64,000 bases of DNA, from assembly GCF_039555535.1 (NCBI RefSeq), contig NZ_CP154630.1, positions 3,299,001-3,363,000 of the forward strand, given 5' to 3'. This document shows, one piece after another, positions 50,705 through 61,280 of the stretch (the first letter of the stretch is position 1; each line of letters begins with the position of its first letter). Source of the DNA: Stenotrophomonas maltophilia (GTDB lineage Bacteria > Pseudomonadota > Gammaproteobacteria > Xanthomonadales > Xanthomonadaceae). The notes under the pieces are model-generated. The model was not told the DNA's origin. It made no database searches and saw nothing but the letters and a program-made list of their open reading frames with translations. The position numbers and the translations under genes were made by a program.

Positions 50705-50950
50705 GTGGTTCGCGCAATTCTGATCGGGGCGATGCTGGTCGCCAGCACGCCCGCATGGGCTGAACCCAGTCCCGCGCCGCTGCAGATCCGCCTGACCGTG
50801 GTCGAAGCCTGTCGCGATGACCCCGGCAGCACCCACTGCCCCGCCCCCCACCAGCGCAGCGACGCACCGCAACTGCCTCCCCAGGTCCGCGAGCTCGCAC
50901 CTCCCGCCGACGACGAAGACTCGACGTCCGCCGTAACCGTCATCTACTGA
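50705..50950 (+). CDS. Very short SCPU-like protein in the pilus cluster
   Basis: The 81-residue product starts with a signal peptide (VVRAILIGAMLVASTPAWAEP, GTG start), then has a strand LQIRLTVVEAC resembling the first strand of the neighbouring SCPU pilin (TTFNVTLVVTKAC), a Pro/Asp-rich middle and a C-terminal strand TSAVTVIY resembling the family's TVTATITY ending. The body of the SCPU domain is absent. The start is uncertain: GTG at 50705 fits the signal, and an ATG further in (50732) would lose it. Its stop overlaps the second chaperone's ATG (TGATG). It may be a shrunken subunit, a donor-strand peptide or a remnant. Confidence 0.62.
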   Translation: MVRAILIGAMLVASTPAWAEPSPAPLQIRLTVVEACRDDPGSTHCPAPHQRSDAPQLPPQVRELAPPADDEDSTSAVTVIY

Positions 50951-51648
50951 TGCGGGCACTTCCGACCCTGTTGGCGATGCTGCTGGCGTGGCCTGCCGCA
51001 GCACTGGACCTGTTGCCGACCACACTGCAACTGCCCGCCGAAGGTGGCCAGGGCGAACTGTGGCTCTACAACCCCGGTCCCGGCCGCTGGCAGGGGCGGG
51101 TGCAGATCCTGGCGTGGGAACAGCAGACCGACGCCGAAGTGCTGCGCCCCACCGACCAGGTTCTCGCCAGCCCCACCCAGCTCGACATCCCGCCCGGTAT
51201 CCGCCAGCGCATCTGGCTGCTGCCACGCCAGCCGACACCCTCAGTCGGCGAACAGGCCTATCGGGTCGTCCTGGCCCCCGCTACGCCAGGCCTGCAGCGC
51301 TATTCCCTGCCGCTGTTCCGAGGGCACGCCACACCAATGGCCCAGCCGCGGCTGCATGCAGGGATCGAACCGGGCCAGTCACAGACCTTTCTGCGACTGC
51401 GAAACACCGGTACCCTGCACGCACGCCTGAACGATCTCGCCTACATCGCCAGCGACGGCCGGCGCACCCTGCTGCTGCCGGGCCTGGCCGGCTATCTGCT
51501 GGCCGGCCGTGAGCGCCGCTGGGCCCTGCCCGCCCACGCCGATGGCTACGCCGGCGGTCATTTCCAGGCCCGGCTGCAGGATGGCCGCGTGGTCGATCTG
51601 GCCGCTCCAGACCCGGCAATTGCAGCGAGCGCACCGAGCGGGCTATAA
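50950..51648 (+). CDS. Periplasmic pilus chaperone 2 (PapD-like)
   Basis: The 232-residue product resembles chaperone 1: signal peptide (LPTLLAMLLAWPAAALD), LLPTTLQLPAEGGQGELWLYNPG, VQILAWEQQ, PPGIRQRIWLLPRQ, AYRVVLAPATPG and a C-terminal Ig domain. The two copies are only moderately similar, so this is a diverged second chaperone rather than a recent duplication. Its last bases hold the -10 box of rpsB, so its end is under dual constraint. Confidence 0.85.
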   Translation: MRALPTLLAMLLAWPAAALDLLPTTLQLPAEGGQGELWLYNPGPGRWQGRVQILAWEQQTDAEVLRPTDQVLASPTQLDIPPGIRQRIWLLPRQPTPSVGEQAYRVVLAPATPGLQRYSLPLFRGHATPMAQPRLHAGIEPGQSQTFLRLRNTGTLHARLNDLAYIASDGRRTLLLPGLAGYLLAGRERRWALPAHADGYAGGHFQARLQDGRVVDLAAPDPAIAASAPSGL

Positions 51649-51868
51649 TCGACCGGATTCCTGCCGCCTGCGTGCGCGGGAGCCCGTCCACACCGGACGT
51701 CACCGGTGAATCCACACCTGCTGCCCCCATCCGTGCCGGGGTGCTCCGCAAGGAGTTCGGCCACGGAGGCAACAGGGAAGCCCAACCCCGGAACCGATCG
51801 CGCTTCCACGTGTCCCGCATACCTATCCCCGCGGGCGGAATCGCTGGTTCCATATCAGGAGTATTGCA
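51620..51868 (+). promoter_or_regulatory. Promoter and long leader of rpsB
   Basis: TTGCAG (51620-51625), an 18-base spacer and a perfect TATAAT (51644-51649) lie in the 3' end of chaperone 2. About 215 untranslated bases follow before the rpsB ATG, with a GGAG site (CAGGAG) just upstream. Such a leader on rpsB is where ribosomal protein S2 controls its own mRNA in other gammaproteobacteria; the S2 site itself was not identified. Confidence 0.72.
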
Positions 51869-52675
<807 letters not shown>

Positions 52676-52686
52676 TCCAGGCCCCG

Positions 52687-52709
52687 GGGTGGACGCCCGG
52701 CGTCCACCC
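52687..52709 (+). other. Hairpin between rpsB and tsf
   Basis: A 9-bp perfect stem, GGGTGGACG/CGTCCACCC around CCCGG, without a T run. It could reduce read-through or cause processing between rpsB and tsf. Another small hairpin (GTGACAGGACCGTGTCAC) follows at 52735. Confidence 0.55.
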
Positions 52710-52802
52710 TCCCTGCGCGCAGCCCCTTGGCGCGTGACAGGACCGTGTCACACGGGCCGGCCACCATGCCGGCCCTACCCCTTTCTTTCGTGAGGTAATC
52801 CC

Positions 52803-53678
52803 GTGGAAATCACTGCTTCCCTGGTCAAGGAACTGCGCGAGCGCACCGGCGCCGGCATGATGGAATGCAAGAAGGCGCTCACCGAAGCCAACGGCGACAT
52901 CGACGCTGCTGCTGAAGCCATGCGCAAGTCCGGCGCTGCCAAGGCCGACAAGAAGGCTGACCGCGTGGCCGCCGAAGGCCGTCTGGGCCTGGCCCAGGAC
53001 GGCGGCAAGGCCGTGCTGGTCGAAGTCAACTCGGAAACCGACTTCGTCGCCAACGATGACAACTTCAAGTCCTTCGTCAACGCCGTCGCCGCTGCCGCCC
53101 TGGCATCGGGCGCCACCGACGTGGAAGCCGTGAAGGCTGCCAAGCTGGCCGATGGCCGCACCGTTGAAGAAGCCCGCGCCACCGCCGTGCAGACCCTGGG
53201 TGAGAACATCCAGATCCGTCGCATGGTGAATGTCGACACCACCGGCAACATCGGTGCGTATGTCCACACCAACGGCAAGGTCGGCGTGCTGGTCGATCTG
53301 ATCGGCGGCGACGTCGAGCTGGCTCGTGGCCTGGCCATGCACGTGGCTGCGCTGAAGCCGCCGCACAACAAGGCTGCGGACGTTCCGGCCGACTTCGTCG
53401 AGAAGGAAAAGGAAATCGAGCTGGCCAAGATGTCCGAAAAGGACAAGGCCAAGCCGGCCGACATCCTGGAAAAGATCATCAGCGGCAAGATCAACAAGAT
53501 CGTCAGCGACGTGACCCTGTACGGCCAGACCTACGTGCTGGGCGACACCACCGTCGAGCAGGTGGTCAAGGCCGCTGGCGCCGATGTTGCTGGCTTCAAG
53601 CTGCTGATCGTCGGCGAAGGCATCGAGAAGGTGGTGGAAGACTACGCCGCCGAAGTTGCCAAGGCGATGCAGGTCTGA
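52803..53678 (+). CDS. tsf: Translation elongation factor Ts
   Basis: EF-Ts releases GDP from EF-Tu. The 291-residue product has a UBA-like N-terminal domain ([20 protein letters not shown]), the core [10 protein letters not shown] and the [22 protein letters not shown] region, and a C-terminal module with [15 protein letters not shown]. The start is GTG at 52803, preceded by TGAGGT. It is followed by a terminator, so the rpsB-tsf unit ends here. Confidence 0.97.
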   Translation: MEITASLVKELRERTGAGMMECKKALTEANGDIDAAAEAMRKSGAAKADKKADRVAAEGRLGLAQDGGKAVLVEVNSETDFVANDDNFKSFVNAVAAAALASGATDVEAVKAAKLADGRTVEEARATAVQTLGENIQIRRMVNVDTTGNIGAYVHTNGKVGVLVDLIGGDVELARGLAMHVAALKPPHNKAADVPADFVEKEKEIELAKMSEKDKAKPADILEKIISGKINKIVSDVTLYGQTYVLGDTTVEQVVKAAGADVAGFKLLIVGEGIEKVVEDYAAEVAKAMQV

Positions 53679-53710
53679 TTCCAGCCCTCGGGCTGTGAAA
53701 CGACCAGAAG

Positions 53711-53739
53711 GAGCCGCGGGAAACCGCGGCTCTTTTTTT
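53711..53739 (+). terminator. Terminator after tsf
   Basis: GAGCCGCGG/CCGCGGCTC stem with GAAA loop and seven T bases, 33 bases after the tsf stop. Confidence 0.94.
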
Positions 53740-53953
53740 ATGTCCGGGACAACGGGAGGCCCATGCTCCACCTGTAGGCGCCCCCGCCTTCTGTGGGTGC
53801 GCACCGTTGATGCGCACACCTGCACCTTTGCGTTGCGCGCGAATCAGGCCGATACTCGGCACAGGGAATCAACAGTCATTTAGCAGGAACGAAAATCGCG
53901 GACTGTGATGCATTCCTAGGTATTCTTGTCCCAATGGAATTGAACGACCCGAC

Positions 53954-55492
53954 ATGCCTCCCGAGCTGACAGCTGCCCTGGCGCTCTGCCGCAACCTGCC
54001 CTCGCCACCCGGTATTGCCCTGCGCATCATCGAACTGGCACAGGACCCGGAAGCGGATATCGCCACCGCCGCCGACATCATCGCCATCGACATGGCGCTG
54101 AGTGCTCGCATGCTGCGCATCGCCAATTCGCCGCTGTACGCCAGCCGCCGCCGGATCGAGAACCTCGGCCAGGCGCTGACCATGCTCGGCCTGAATGCCA
54201 CGATCAGCCTCGCCCTCGGCTTCACCGTCACCGAGGGACTGACCGGCGGTACCGGCGCCGACCACGACCTGCGCCAACGCGCCTGGAAGCGCAGCATCCT
54301 CAGCGCGCTGGCCGCCAGCCAGCTGGGCCAGGCCCGCGGCCTGCGCCGGCTGGAAGAACTGATGCTGGCCGGCCTGCTGCAGGACCTGGGCGTACTGTGC
54401 CTGGCCCAGGCCGAATCGGAGCGCTACCTGCCGCTGCTGCGCAAAGCGCGCGACAACATCGATCTGGTCGCGCGCGAGCGTGACGAACTGGGCTGCAGCC
54501 ACGCCGAGGTCGGCGCCTGGGTGGCCGAGCAGTGGGGCCTGCCCCGCTATCTGGTGGAGAGCATCAGCCACAGCGAAGACCTGGACGCTGCGGAATCGCC
54601 ATTCCAGGCCTGCGTGCAGCTGTCCGGCGCGGTGGCCGACATCTGGCTGGACGATGACGCCGATGCCGCCCGCGAGCGCGCCCTGCAGCAGGTGCATGAC
54701 CGCCTTGAACTGGACAGTGCCCGCTTCGACCAGGTCCTGGCCCGCATGAGCGAGGCGCTGCCGGACATCGCCAGCCTGTTCGAGGCCGGCCTGAATTCCC
54801 CCTCGCGGGTGCGCGAGCTGATCGACCACGCGCAGGAGCTGGCAACCCTGCGCAACCTGCGCGAGCTGCAGGATGCCGACCAGGCCCGTCGCCGCGCCGA
54901 CGAATTCGAAGCCCGGGCCAAGCGCCTGGCCGACCAGGCCCATCGTGACGCCCTCACCGGCGTGCTCAACCGGCGCCAGCTGGAAGCCGTGCTGGAGCAG
55001 GAATTCCTGCGCGCCGGTCGCCAGGGCTGGCCACTGTCGGTGGCCTTCATCGACCTGGACGACTTCAAGAAGATCAACGACGCCCATGGCCACCTGACCG
55101 GCGACGAGGTGCTGCGGGCCTTTGCCGGCAAACTGCAGGGCCAGCTGCGCCACAGCGACACCGTGGCCCGCTTCGGCGGTGAGGAGTTCGTCGCGCTGCT
55201 GCCCAACACCAGCGAAACGGTGGCCCTGGACGTGATCCGCCGGGTGCTGGCCAACATCGTCGCCACGCCGATGGCCGAACTGGAAGGCGGCCCGCTGTTC
55301 GTCACCTTCTCCGCCGGCGTGGCCACCCAGGGCGGCTACGAACGCTTCGCCGACGTGCAGGACCTGCTGCGCGCCGCCGACGACGTGCTGTACCGCTCCA
55401 AGAACCTCGGCCGCAACCGGGTGATCGCGCGCTCCCCCGGCGCCCTCGGCCACGACGAGCTGTCAGCGACCGCGGGCGCCGAGCTGGGCTGA
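53954..55492 (+). CDS. HDOD-GGDEF signalling protein, predicted diguanylate cyclase
   Basis: This 512-residue cytoplasmic protein joins an N-terminal HDOD domain (residues about 10-205: [43 protein letters not shown], and a late HSEDL) with a coiled-coil linker and a GGDEF domain. GGEEF is at 408-412 and the inhibitory RHSD exactly five residues upstream (399-402), so it should make cyclic di-GMP and be feedback inhibited. HDOD is usually a scaffold without phosphodiesterase activity. It stands alone between tsf and pyrH, two genes that are direct neighbours in E. coli. Target process unknown. Confidence 0.92.
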   Translation: MPPELTAALALCRNLPSPPGIALRIIELAQDPEADIATAADIIAIDMALSARMLRIANSPLYASRRRIENLGQALTMLGLNATISLALGFTVTEGLTGGTGADHDLRQRAWKRSILSALAASQLGQARGLRRLEELMLAGLLQDLGVLCLAQAESERYLPLLRKARDNIDLVARERDELGCSHAEVGAWVAEQWGLPRYLVESISHSEDLDAAESPFQACVQLSGAVADIWLDDDADAARERALQQVHDRLELDSARFDQVLARMSEALPDIASLFEAGLNSPSRVRELIDHAQELATLRNLRELQDADQARRRADEFEARAKRLADQAHRDALTGVLNRRQLEAVLEQEFLRAGRQGWPLSVAFIDLDDFKKINDAHGHLTGDEVLRAFAGKLQGQLRHSDTVARFGGEEFVALLPNTSETVALDVIRRVLANIVATPMAELEGGPLFVTFSAGVATQGGYERFADVQDLLRAADDVLYRSKNLGRNRVIARSPGALGHDELSATAGAELG

Positions 55493-55613
55493 ACGGGAAG
55501 CCCCGGATGACCGGGGCGGATGCCAGGATTTTGCGCCGCAGTGCACAAAACACTATGGCCTGACGCCGCATGCGCGTAGAATCGCCCGCGATTTCCACGC
55601 ACCCGAGGTCCCC

Positions 55614-56342
55614 ATGTCCAAGCTCGCCTATCGCCGCATCCTTCTGAAACTGTCCGGGGAGGCGCTGATGGGAGATGAGGACTACGGCATCGACCCGAAG
55701 ATCATCAACCGCCTGGCCCGTGAGGTCATCGAAGCCCAGCAGGCCGGTGCCGAAGTGGCGCTGGTGATCGGCGGCGGCAACATCTTCCGCGGCGCCGGCC
55801 TGGCCGCCGGTGGCATGGACCGGGTCACCGGCGACCAGATGGGCATGCTGGCCACCGTCATCAACGCCCTGGCCATGCAGGACGCGCTGGAGAAGCTCGG
55901 CGCCAAGGCGCGCGTGATGAGCGCCATCAAGATCAACGACGTGTGCGAGGACTACATCCGCCGCCGCGCCATCCGCCACCTGGAAAAGGGACGCCTGGTG
56001 ATTTTCGCCGCCGGCGTCGGCAGCCCCTTCTTCACCACAGACTCCGGTGCCGCCCTGCGCGCGATCGAGATCGGCGCCGACCTGCTGCTGAAGGCCACCA
56101 AGGTCGATGGCGTGTACGACAAGGACCCGAACAAGCACAGCGATGCGGTCCGCTTCGACAGCCTGAGCTACGACGAAGTGATCCGCCGCGGCCTGGAAGT
56201 GATGGATACCGCCGCCTTCGCACTGGCCCGCGACAGCGACCTGCCGATGCGCGTGTTCGACATGGGCCAGCCGGGCGAGCTGCTGAAGATCCTCAACGGC
56301 GAGAACATCGGCACCCTGGTCCAGGGCCGCGATCCGGCCTGA
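55614..56342 (+). CDS. pyrH: UMP kinase
   Basis: PyrH phosphorylates UMP to UDP as a hexamer regulated by GTP and UTP. The 242-residue protein has the amino acid kinase motifs [49 protein letters not shown] and [24 protein letters not shown] box at 55577 may be its -10. Next is frr, 96 bases later with its own possible promoter. Confidence 0.96.
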   Translation: MSKLAYRRILLKLSGEALMGDEDYGIDPKIINRLAREVIEAQQAGAEVALVIGGGNIFRGAGLAAGGMDRVTGDQMGMLATVINALAMQDALEKLGAKARVMSAIKINDVCEDYIRRRAIRHLEKGRLVIFAAGVGSPFFTTDSGAALRAIEIGADLLLKATKVDGVYDKDPNKHSDAVRFDSLSYDEVIRRGLEVMDTAAFALARDSDLPMRVFDMGQPGELLKILNGENIGTLVQGRDPA

Positions 56343-56438
56343 GCCTGAGCGGGCGGCGACAACCGGGCCGATTCAGGCCCGGCAGCGTCCCGTATTCGCC
56401 TATAATCGCCCGATTCCAGATACATCCAGGACCGGGCG

Positions 56439-56993
56439 ATGCTCAACGACATCAAGAACAACGCGCAGACGCGCATGGCCAAGAGCATCGACGCTCTGAA
56501 GCACACCCTCACCTCCATCCGGACCGGGCGTGCCACGCCGGCCCTGCTGGACCGCGTGACGGTCAATGCCTACGGCAACGCCAGCACCCCGCTGAACCAG
56601 GTTGCCTCGATCTCCAATGCCGACGCGCACTCGCTGCTGGTCACCCCGTTCGACAAGGGCATGATCAAGGAGATCGAAAAGGGTCTCTACAACGCCGAGT
56701 TCACTCCGAACACGCTCGGCACCGCGATCCGCATCAACATGCCGCCGCCGACCGAAGAGCGCCGCAAGGAGCTGGCCAAGCAGGTGCAGAAGGAAGGCGA
56801 AGGCGCCAAGATCGCGATCCGCAACATCCGTCAGGACGCGAACAAGGAAATCGCCAAGCTGGTCAAGGACAAAGCGATCAGCGAAGACGAAAAGAAGCGC
56901 GGCGAAGACGACATCCAGAAGCTGACCGACGCCAACATCAAGGACGTCGACAAGGTCGTCGCCGACAAGGAAAAAGAACTGCTGTCGGTCTGA
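56439..56993 (+). CDS. frr: Ribosome recycling factor
   Basis: RRF with EF-G splits post-termination ribosomes. The 184-residue product shows MLNDIKNNAQTRMAKSIDAL, SIRTGRATPALLDRVTV, TPFDKGMIKEIEKGLYNAE and the VRNIRQD-type helix IAIRNIRQDANKEI of the three-helix domain. TATAAT at 56401-56406 stands 32 bases before the start and is a likely -10, though no good -35 was found. uppS follows in five bases. Confidence 0.96.
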   Translation: MLNDIKNNAQTRMAKSIDALKHTLTSIRTGRATPALLDRVTVNAYGNASTPLNQVASISNADAHSLLVTPFDKGMIKEIEKGLYNAEFTPNTLGTAIRINMPPPTEERRKELAKQVQKEGEGAKIAIRNIRQDANKEIAKLVKDKAISEDEKKRGEDDIQKLTDANIKDVDKVVADKEKELLSV

Positions 56994-56998
56994 AGTCG

Positions 56999-57766
56999 AT
57001 GCCTTCAGTCCCGCCTCCGTTGCCGGCCGCCCTGCCCCGCCACGTTGCCATCATCATGGATGGCAACGGGCGTTGGGCACAGCAGCGCCGCCGCCCGCGC
57101 GTGATCGGCCACCGCGCCGGCGCGCGCGCGGTCAACCGCACCATCGAGCGCTGCCTTGAACTGGGCATTCCGGCGCTTACCCTGTTCGCGTTTTCCAGCG
57201 AGAACTGGGGCCGGCCGCAGGAAGAAGTCGACGCCCTGATGAAGCTGTTCCTCGGCGCGCTCGACCGCGAAGTGGACGAGCTGCACCGGCGTGGCGTGCG
57301 CGTACGCTTCATCGGCGAACGCGAGCGCTTCGGTGCCGGACTGGTCAGCCGCATGCAGCTGGCCGAGCAGCGCACCGCCGACAACACCACCCTGACCCTG
57401 TCGATCGCCGCCAGTTACGGCGGTCGCCAGGACATCGCCCGTGCCGCGCGCGCGCTGGCCACTGAAGTCGCCGCAGGTCGCCTGCTGCCCGAACAGATCG
57501 ACGAATCGCTGCTGGGCAGCCAGGTCGCCCTGGCCGACCTGCCGCCGCCGGATCTGTTCATCCGCACCGGTGGCGACACCCGCATCAGCAACTTCCTGCT
57601 GTGGCAGCTGGCCTACACCGAGCTGTGGTTCACCGAGGCGCTGTGGCCGGACTTCGATGCCGCCCTGCTGCAGCAGGCGTTGGATGCCTATGGCAGCCGC
57701 GAGCGTCGTTTCGGCCTGACCAGCGCCCAGATCGCCGCACTGGCCACCGAGACCTCCAGCCCATGA
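56999..57766 (+). CDS. uppS: Undecaprenyl diphosphate synthase
   Basis: UppS condenses eight isopentenyl units with farnesyl diphosphate to make the C55 carrier of peptidoglycan and O-antigen synthesis. The 255-residue product has HVAIIMDGNGRWAQ with Asp21, GHRAGARAVNRTIERC, FSSENWGRP and the RTGGDTRISNFLLWQLAYTEL end motif. The ATG at 56999, five bases after frr, was chosen; the upstream open frame is shadow. It overlaps cdsA (ATGA). Confidence 0.96.
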   Translation: MPSVPPPLPAALPRHVAIIMDGNGRWAQQRRRPRVIGHRAGARAVNRTIERCLELGIPALTLFAFSSENWGRPQEEVDALMKLFLGALDREVDELHRRGVRVRFIGERERFGAGLVSRMQLAEQRTADNTTLTLSIAASYGGRQDIARAARALATEVAAGRLLPEQIDESLLGSQVALADLPPPDLFIRTGGDTRISNFLLWQLAYTELWFTEALWPDFDAALLQQALDAYGSRERRFGLTSAQIAALATETSSP

Positions 57767-58599
57767 CCAAGACCCGAGTCCTCGCCGCGCTGATCATGGC
57801 GCCGGTCGCCATTGCTGCGATCCTGCTGCTGCCCACGCAATGGCTGGCCGCCGCCGCCGCCGCCGTGCTGCTGATCGGCCTGTGGGAATGGCTGAAGCTG
57901 GCCGGCATCGAAGACACCCTCGCCCGCACCGTGCTGCTGGTGCTGAACCTGCTGCTGATGGTGCTGCTGGTGTGGGCCGATGGCAGCACGCTGGTACTGT
58001 TCCAGATCACCACATTGGCGGGTGTCGCCTGGTGGCTGGCGGCGCTGGTCTGGCTGCGCTTCTTCAACTTCGGCGCACAGCCCACGGCCCCCTCGCGGAT
58101 CGTGAAGATGCTGGCCGGCACCCTGGCCATCGTCCCGGCCTGGGCAGCACTGGTGCTGATCCATGCCGGCGGTGACCCGCCGGGCAAGCAGGGTCACCTG
58201 TGGCTGCTGGCGGCACTGGCACTGGTCTGGGCAGCCGATTCGGGTGCCTATTTCGCCGGTCGTCACTTCGGCAAGCACAAGCTGGCCCCGCGCATCAGCC
58301 CCAACAAGACCTGGGAAGGCCTGTTCGGCGGCCTGCTGGCCGGTGTCGCCGTCGCCGTCGGCCTTGGTTGGCTGGCCGGCGTCGACGTCGCCCACCTGCC
58401 GGGCCTGCTGATCACCTCGGTGGTGGCGGTATTCGCGTCGGTGCTGGGTGATCTGTTCGAAAGCCTGATCAAGCGTCACGCCGGTGCCAAGGACTCGGGC
58501 CACCTGATCCCGGGCCATGGTGGCGTGCTCGACCGCGTCGACGGCGTCCTCGCCGCCGTGCCGGTGTTCGCGCTGGGCAAGGAAATCTTCGGGTTCTGA
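57763..58599 (+). CDS. cdsA: Phosphatidate cytidylyltransferase
   Basis: CdsA makes CDP-diacylglycerol, the phospholipid branch point, in the inner membrane. The 278-residue product has about eight helices and the family signature [28 protein letters not shown] near the C-terminus (residues about 235-262). Its ATG overlaps uppS by four bases and dxr starts three bases after its stop. Confidence 0.95.
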   Translation: MTKTRVLAALIMAPVAIAAILLLPTQWLAAAAAAVLLIGLWEWLKLAGIEDTLARTVLLVLNLLLMVLLVWADGSTLVLFQITTLAGVAWWLAALVWLRFFNFGAQPTAPSRIVKMLAGTLAIVPAWAALVLIHAGGDPPGKQGHLWLLAALALVWAADSGAYFAGRHFGKHKLAPRISPNKTWEGLFGGLLAGVAVAVGLGWLAGVDVAHLPGLLITSVVAVFASVLGDLFESLIKRHAGAKDSGHLIPGHGGVLDRVDGVLAAVPVFALGKEIFGF

Positions 58600-58601
58600 C
58601 C

Positions 58602-59792
58602 ATGAATGCTGTCGCAGACCTGCGCCGGGTCGCCGTATACGGCGCCACCGGCTCGATCGGTGCCTCCACGCTGGACGTGATCGCCCGCCACCCGCAGCGC
58701 TACCAGGCCACGGTGCTGGCCGCCGGCCGCCAGGTGCAGGCGCTGCTGGCGCTGTGCCGCCAGCACAAGCCCGCGCACGCGGTCATCGCCGATGAAGCGC
58801 TGTTCACCGAACTGCGCGACGGCCTGCGCGATGCCGGGCTGTCCACCGAGGCCCACGCCGGGCATGCCGCACTGGACCAGCTGGCAGCAAGCGATGCCTG
58901 CGACACCGTCGTCGCAGCCATTGTCGGTGCTGCCGGGCTGTCCTCGACCCTCGCCGCCGCTGCGGCCGGCAAGCGCATCCTTCTGGCCAACAAGGAATCG
59001 CTGGTACTGGCCGGCGAACTGCTGACCCGCACCGCCGAGCGCGCCGGCGCCGAGATCATTCCGATCGACAGCGAGCACAGCGCGATCTTCCAGTGCCTGC
59101 GTTCGCGCGACGCCAGCATCGACGGCGCCGGCGTGCGCCGGATCCTGCTGACCGCGTCGGGTGGCCCGTTCCGCGGCCGCAGCCGCGCCGAGCTGGCCAA
59201 GGTCACCCCCGCCCAGGCCGTGGCCCACCCGAAGTGGTCGATGGGCCCGAAGATCTCGGTCGATTCGGCGACGTTGATGAACAAGGGCCTTGAAGTGATC
59301 GAGGCCCACCACCTGTTCGCGGTGCCCGGCGAGCGCATCGAGGTACTGGTGCACCCGCAGAGCCTGGTGCATTCGCTGGTCGAGTTCGTCGACGGCTCGA
59401 CCCTGGCCCAGATGGGCCTGCCGGACATGCGCACCACCCTGGCGGTCGGCCTGGGCTGGCCGCAGCGCATCGAATCCGGCGTGTCCGGACTGGACCTGCT
59501 GGCGCAGGGCCGGCTGGATTTCGAGGCCCCCGACACCGACGCCTTCCCCTGCCTGGCGCTGGCCTGGCAGGCGATGCAGGCCGGCGGTACCGCCCCGGCG
59601 GTGCTGAACGCCGCCAACGAAGAGGCGGTTTCAGCATTTCTTCAGGGCCGGATCGGTTTCCTGACCATCCCGGAGCTGGTTGCTAACGCTCTTTCAACAC
59701 TGCCGACCCAGCCAGCCGATACACTGGAGGTCCTGTTGTCCGCCGACCAGCGGGCACGCCAGCTCACCCTGAACGCCATCGACGCCGCCTGA
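58602..59792 (+). CDS. dxr: 1-deoxy-D-xylulose 5-phosphate reductoisomerase
   Basis: Dxr makes 2-C-methyl-D-erythritol 4-phosphate with NADPH in the MEP isoprenoid pathway, feeding UppS two genes upstream. The 396-residue product has the NADPH motif [16 protein letters not shown] (residues 10-25), [27 protein letters not shown], the SASGGPFR-type loop [11 protein letters not shown] and [23 protein letters not shown]. Confidence 0.96.
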   Translation: MNAVADLRRVAVYGATGSIGASTLDVIARHPQRYQATVLAAGRQVQALLALCRQHKPAHAVIADEALFTELRDGLRDAGLSTEAHAGHAALDQLAASDACDTVVAAIVGAAGLSSTLAAAAAGKRILLANKESLVLAGELLTRTAERAGAEIIPIDSEHSAIFQCLRSRDASIDGAGVRRILLTASGGPFRGRSRAELAKVTPAQAVAHPKWSMGPKISVDSATLMNKGLEVIEAHHLFAVPGERIEVLVHPQSLVHSLVEFVDGSTLAQMGLPDMRTTLAVGLGWPQRIESGVSGLDLLAQGRLDFEAPDTDAFPCLALAWQAMQAGGTAPAVLNAANEEAVSAFLQGRIGFLTIPELVANALSTLPTQPADTLEVLLSADQRARQLTLNAIDAA

Positions 59793-59847
59793 ACGACCGC
59801 CTCGCCCAGCATGACGCCGCCGCCCCTGCCCGCCACTGTGAGCCTGC

Positions 59848-61206
59848 ATGACTGACTTCATCGGATCGGTCTGGTGGATGATTGTCAGCCTCGGGCTGCT
59901 GGTCACGTTCCACGAGTTCGGGCATTACTGGGTCGGCCGCCTCTGTGGGGTCAAGATCCTGCGCTTCTCGGTCGGCTTCGGCCGCCCGCTGTGGTCGCGC
60001 CGCGACAAGCACGGTACCGAGTTCGCCATTGCCGCCATCCCGCTGGGTGGCTACGTGAAGTTCCTCGACGAACGTGAGGTCGAAGTCCATCCCCACGAGC
60101 GTGGCCAGGCCTTCAACCACAAGACCGTGTGGCAGCGCATCGCCATTGTTGCTGCAGGGCCGATCGCCAATCTGCTGCTGTGCATCCTGCTGCTGTGGGC
60201 GATGTTCGTGATCGGCAAGCAGGACTACTCGCCGACGATCGGCCGGGTTGACGGCATCGCCGCCAGTGCCGGCCTGGCCAGCGGTGACCGCGTTCTGCGG
60301 GTGGATGACCGCCAGGTCGCCACCCTGGGCGAGGCCAGCATGGCGCTGACCGCCGCCGCCATGGATCGCCGCGACGTCAAGCTTGAAGTACTCGACCCTG
60401 CGGACCAGGTGCGCGTGCGCACCCTGCCGCTGTCGCAGCTGCCCGCCGGTTTCGATGAACGACGGGTGCCGATCCTTGCCGGTCTGTATTGGCAGTCGTG
60501 GCTGCAGCCTGCGCTGGTCGACTCGCTCACCGCCGATTCGGTGGTCACCGGGCTGCTGCAGCCGGGCGACCTGATCGTCGCGATCGACGGCCAGCGCATC
60601 GACAGCGTCGACCAGGTGATCGGCCAGATCCAGGCCCTCGGCCGTGCCGGAGGCCCCGGCATGATCGAGGTCCTGCGCGGCGGTGAACGGCTGGCACTGG
60701 AAGTCACGCCCCGCCAGGGCAAGGATGGCAAGGGCAACCCGGTCTGGCAGATCGGCGTCGGCTTCCCCACCACCTACAGCCCCTCCTACGACACCCTGCT
60801 GCGCTATGGGCCGCTGGATGCCGTGACCGTCGCCGTACGTGAAACCGGCCGGCTTGCCGCCGATTCGCTGGGCATGATGGGCCGCATCGTCACCGGCAAA
60901 GCCTCGCTGCAGAACGTTTCCGGGCCCGTCACCATCGCCCGCGTGGCCAATGTCTCGGCCAAACGCGGCCTCGACTGGTTCCTGCAGTTCCTTGCCCTGC
61001 TGTCACTCAGCCTGTGCATCATCAACCTGTTGCCGATCCCGATCTTGGACGGCGGCCACCTGCTGTATTACCTTATCGAGTTGGTCAAGGGCAGCCCGCT
61101 GAGCGAGCGCGCCATCGCCGCCGGCCAATACATCGGCCTGGCGTTGCTGGCCGGGCTGATGGGGTTGGCGTTCTACAACGACATCCTCGGCCTGGTCCCG
61201 CGATGA
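59848..61206 (+). CDS. rseP: RIP zinc metalloprotease RseP
   Basis: RseP is a site-2 intramembrane protease that cleaves anti-sigma factors such as RseA after DegS-type cutting and clears signal peptides. The 452-residue product has the zinc site HEFGH at 22-26 in the first helix, two PDZ domains (DGIAASAGLASGDRVLRVDD and QPGDLIVAIDGQRI) and the third-ligand motif LLPIPILDGGHLLYY near residue 400. It overlaps the bamA frame's upstream ATG. Confidence 0.95.
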   Translation: MTDFIGSVWWMIVSLGLLVTFHEFGHYWVGRLCGVKILRFSVGFGRPLWSRRDKHGTEFAIAAIPLGGYVKFLDEREVEVHPHERGQAFNHKTVWQRIAIVAAGPIANLLLCILLLWAMFVIGKQDYSPTIGRVDGIAASAGLASGDRVLRVDDRQVATLGEASMALTAAAMDRRDVKLEVLDPADQVRVRTLPLSQLPAGFDERRVPILAGLYWQSWLQPALVDSLTADSVVTGLLQPGDLIVAIDGQRIDSVDQVIGQIQALGRAGGPGMIEVLRGGERLALEVTPRQGKDGKGNPVWQIGVGFPTTYSPSYDTLLRYGPLDAVTVAVRETGRLAADSLGMMGRIVTGKASLQNVSGPVTIARVANVSAKRGLDWFLQFLALLSLSLCIINLLPIPILDGGHLLYYLIELVKGSPLSERAIAAGQYIGLALLAGLMGLAFYNDILGLVPR

Positions 61207-61280
61207 ACTTTTCCACGTTGTTGCCGTCTACAGCGTCGGCATCCCGCACCAATGAAATCGACCTTCCTACCGGACGTGAC

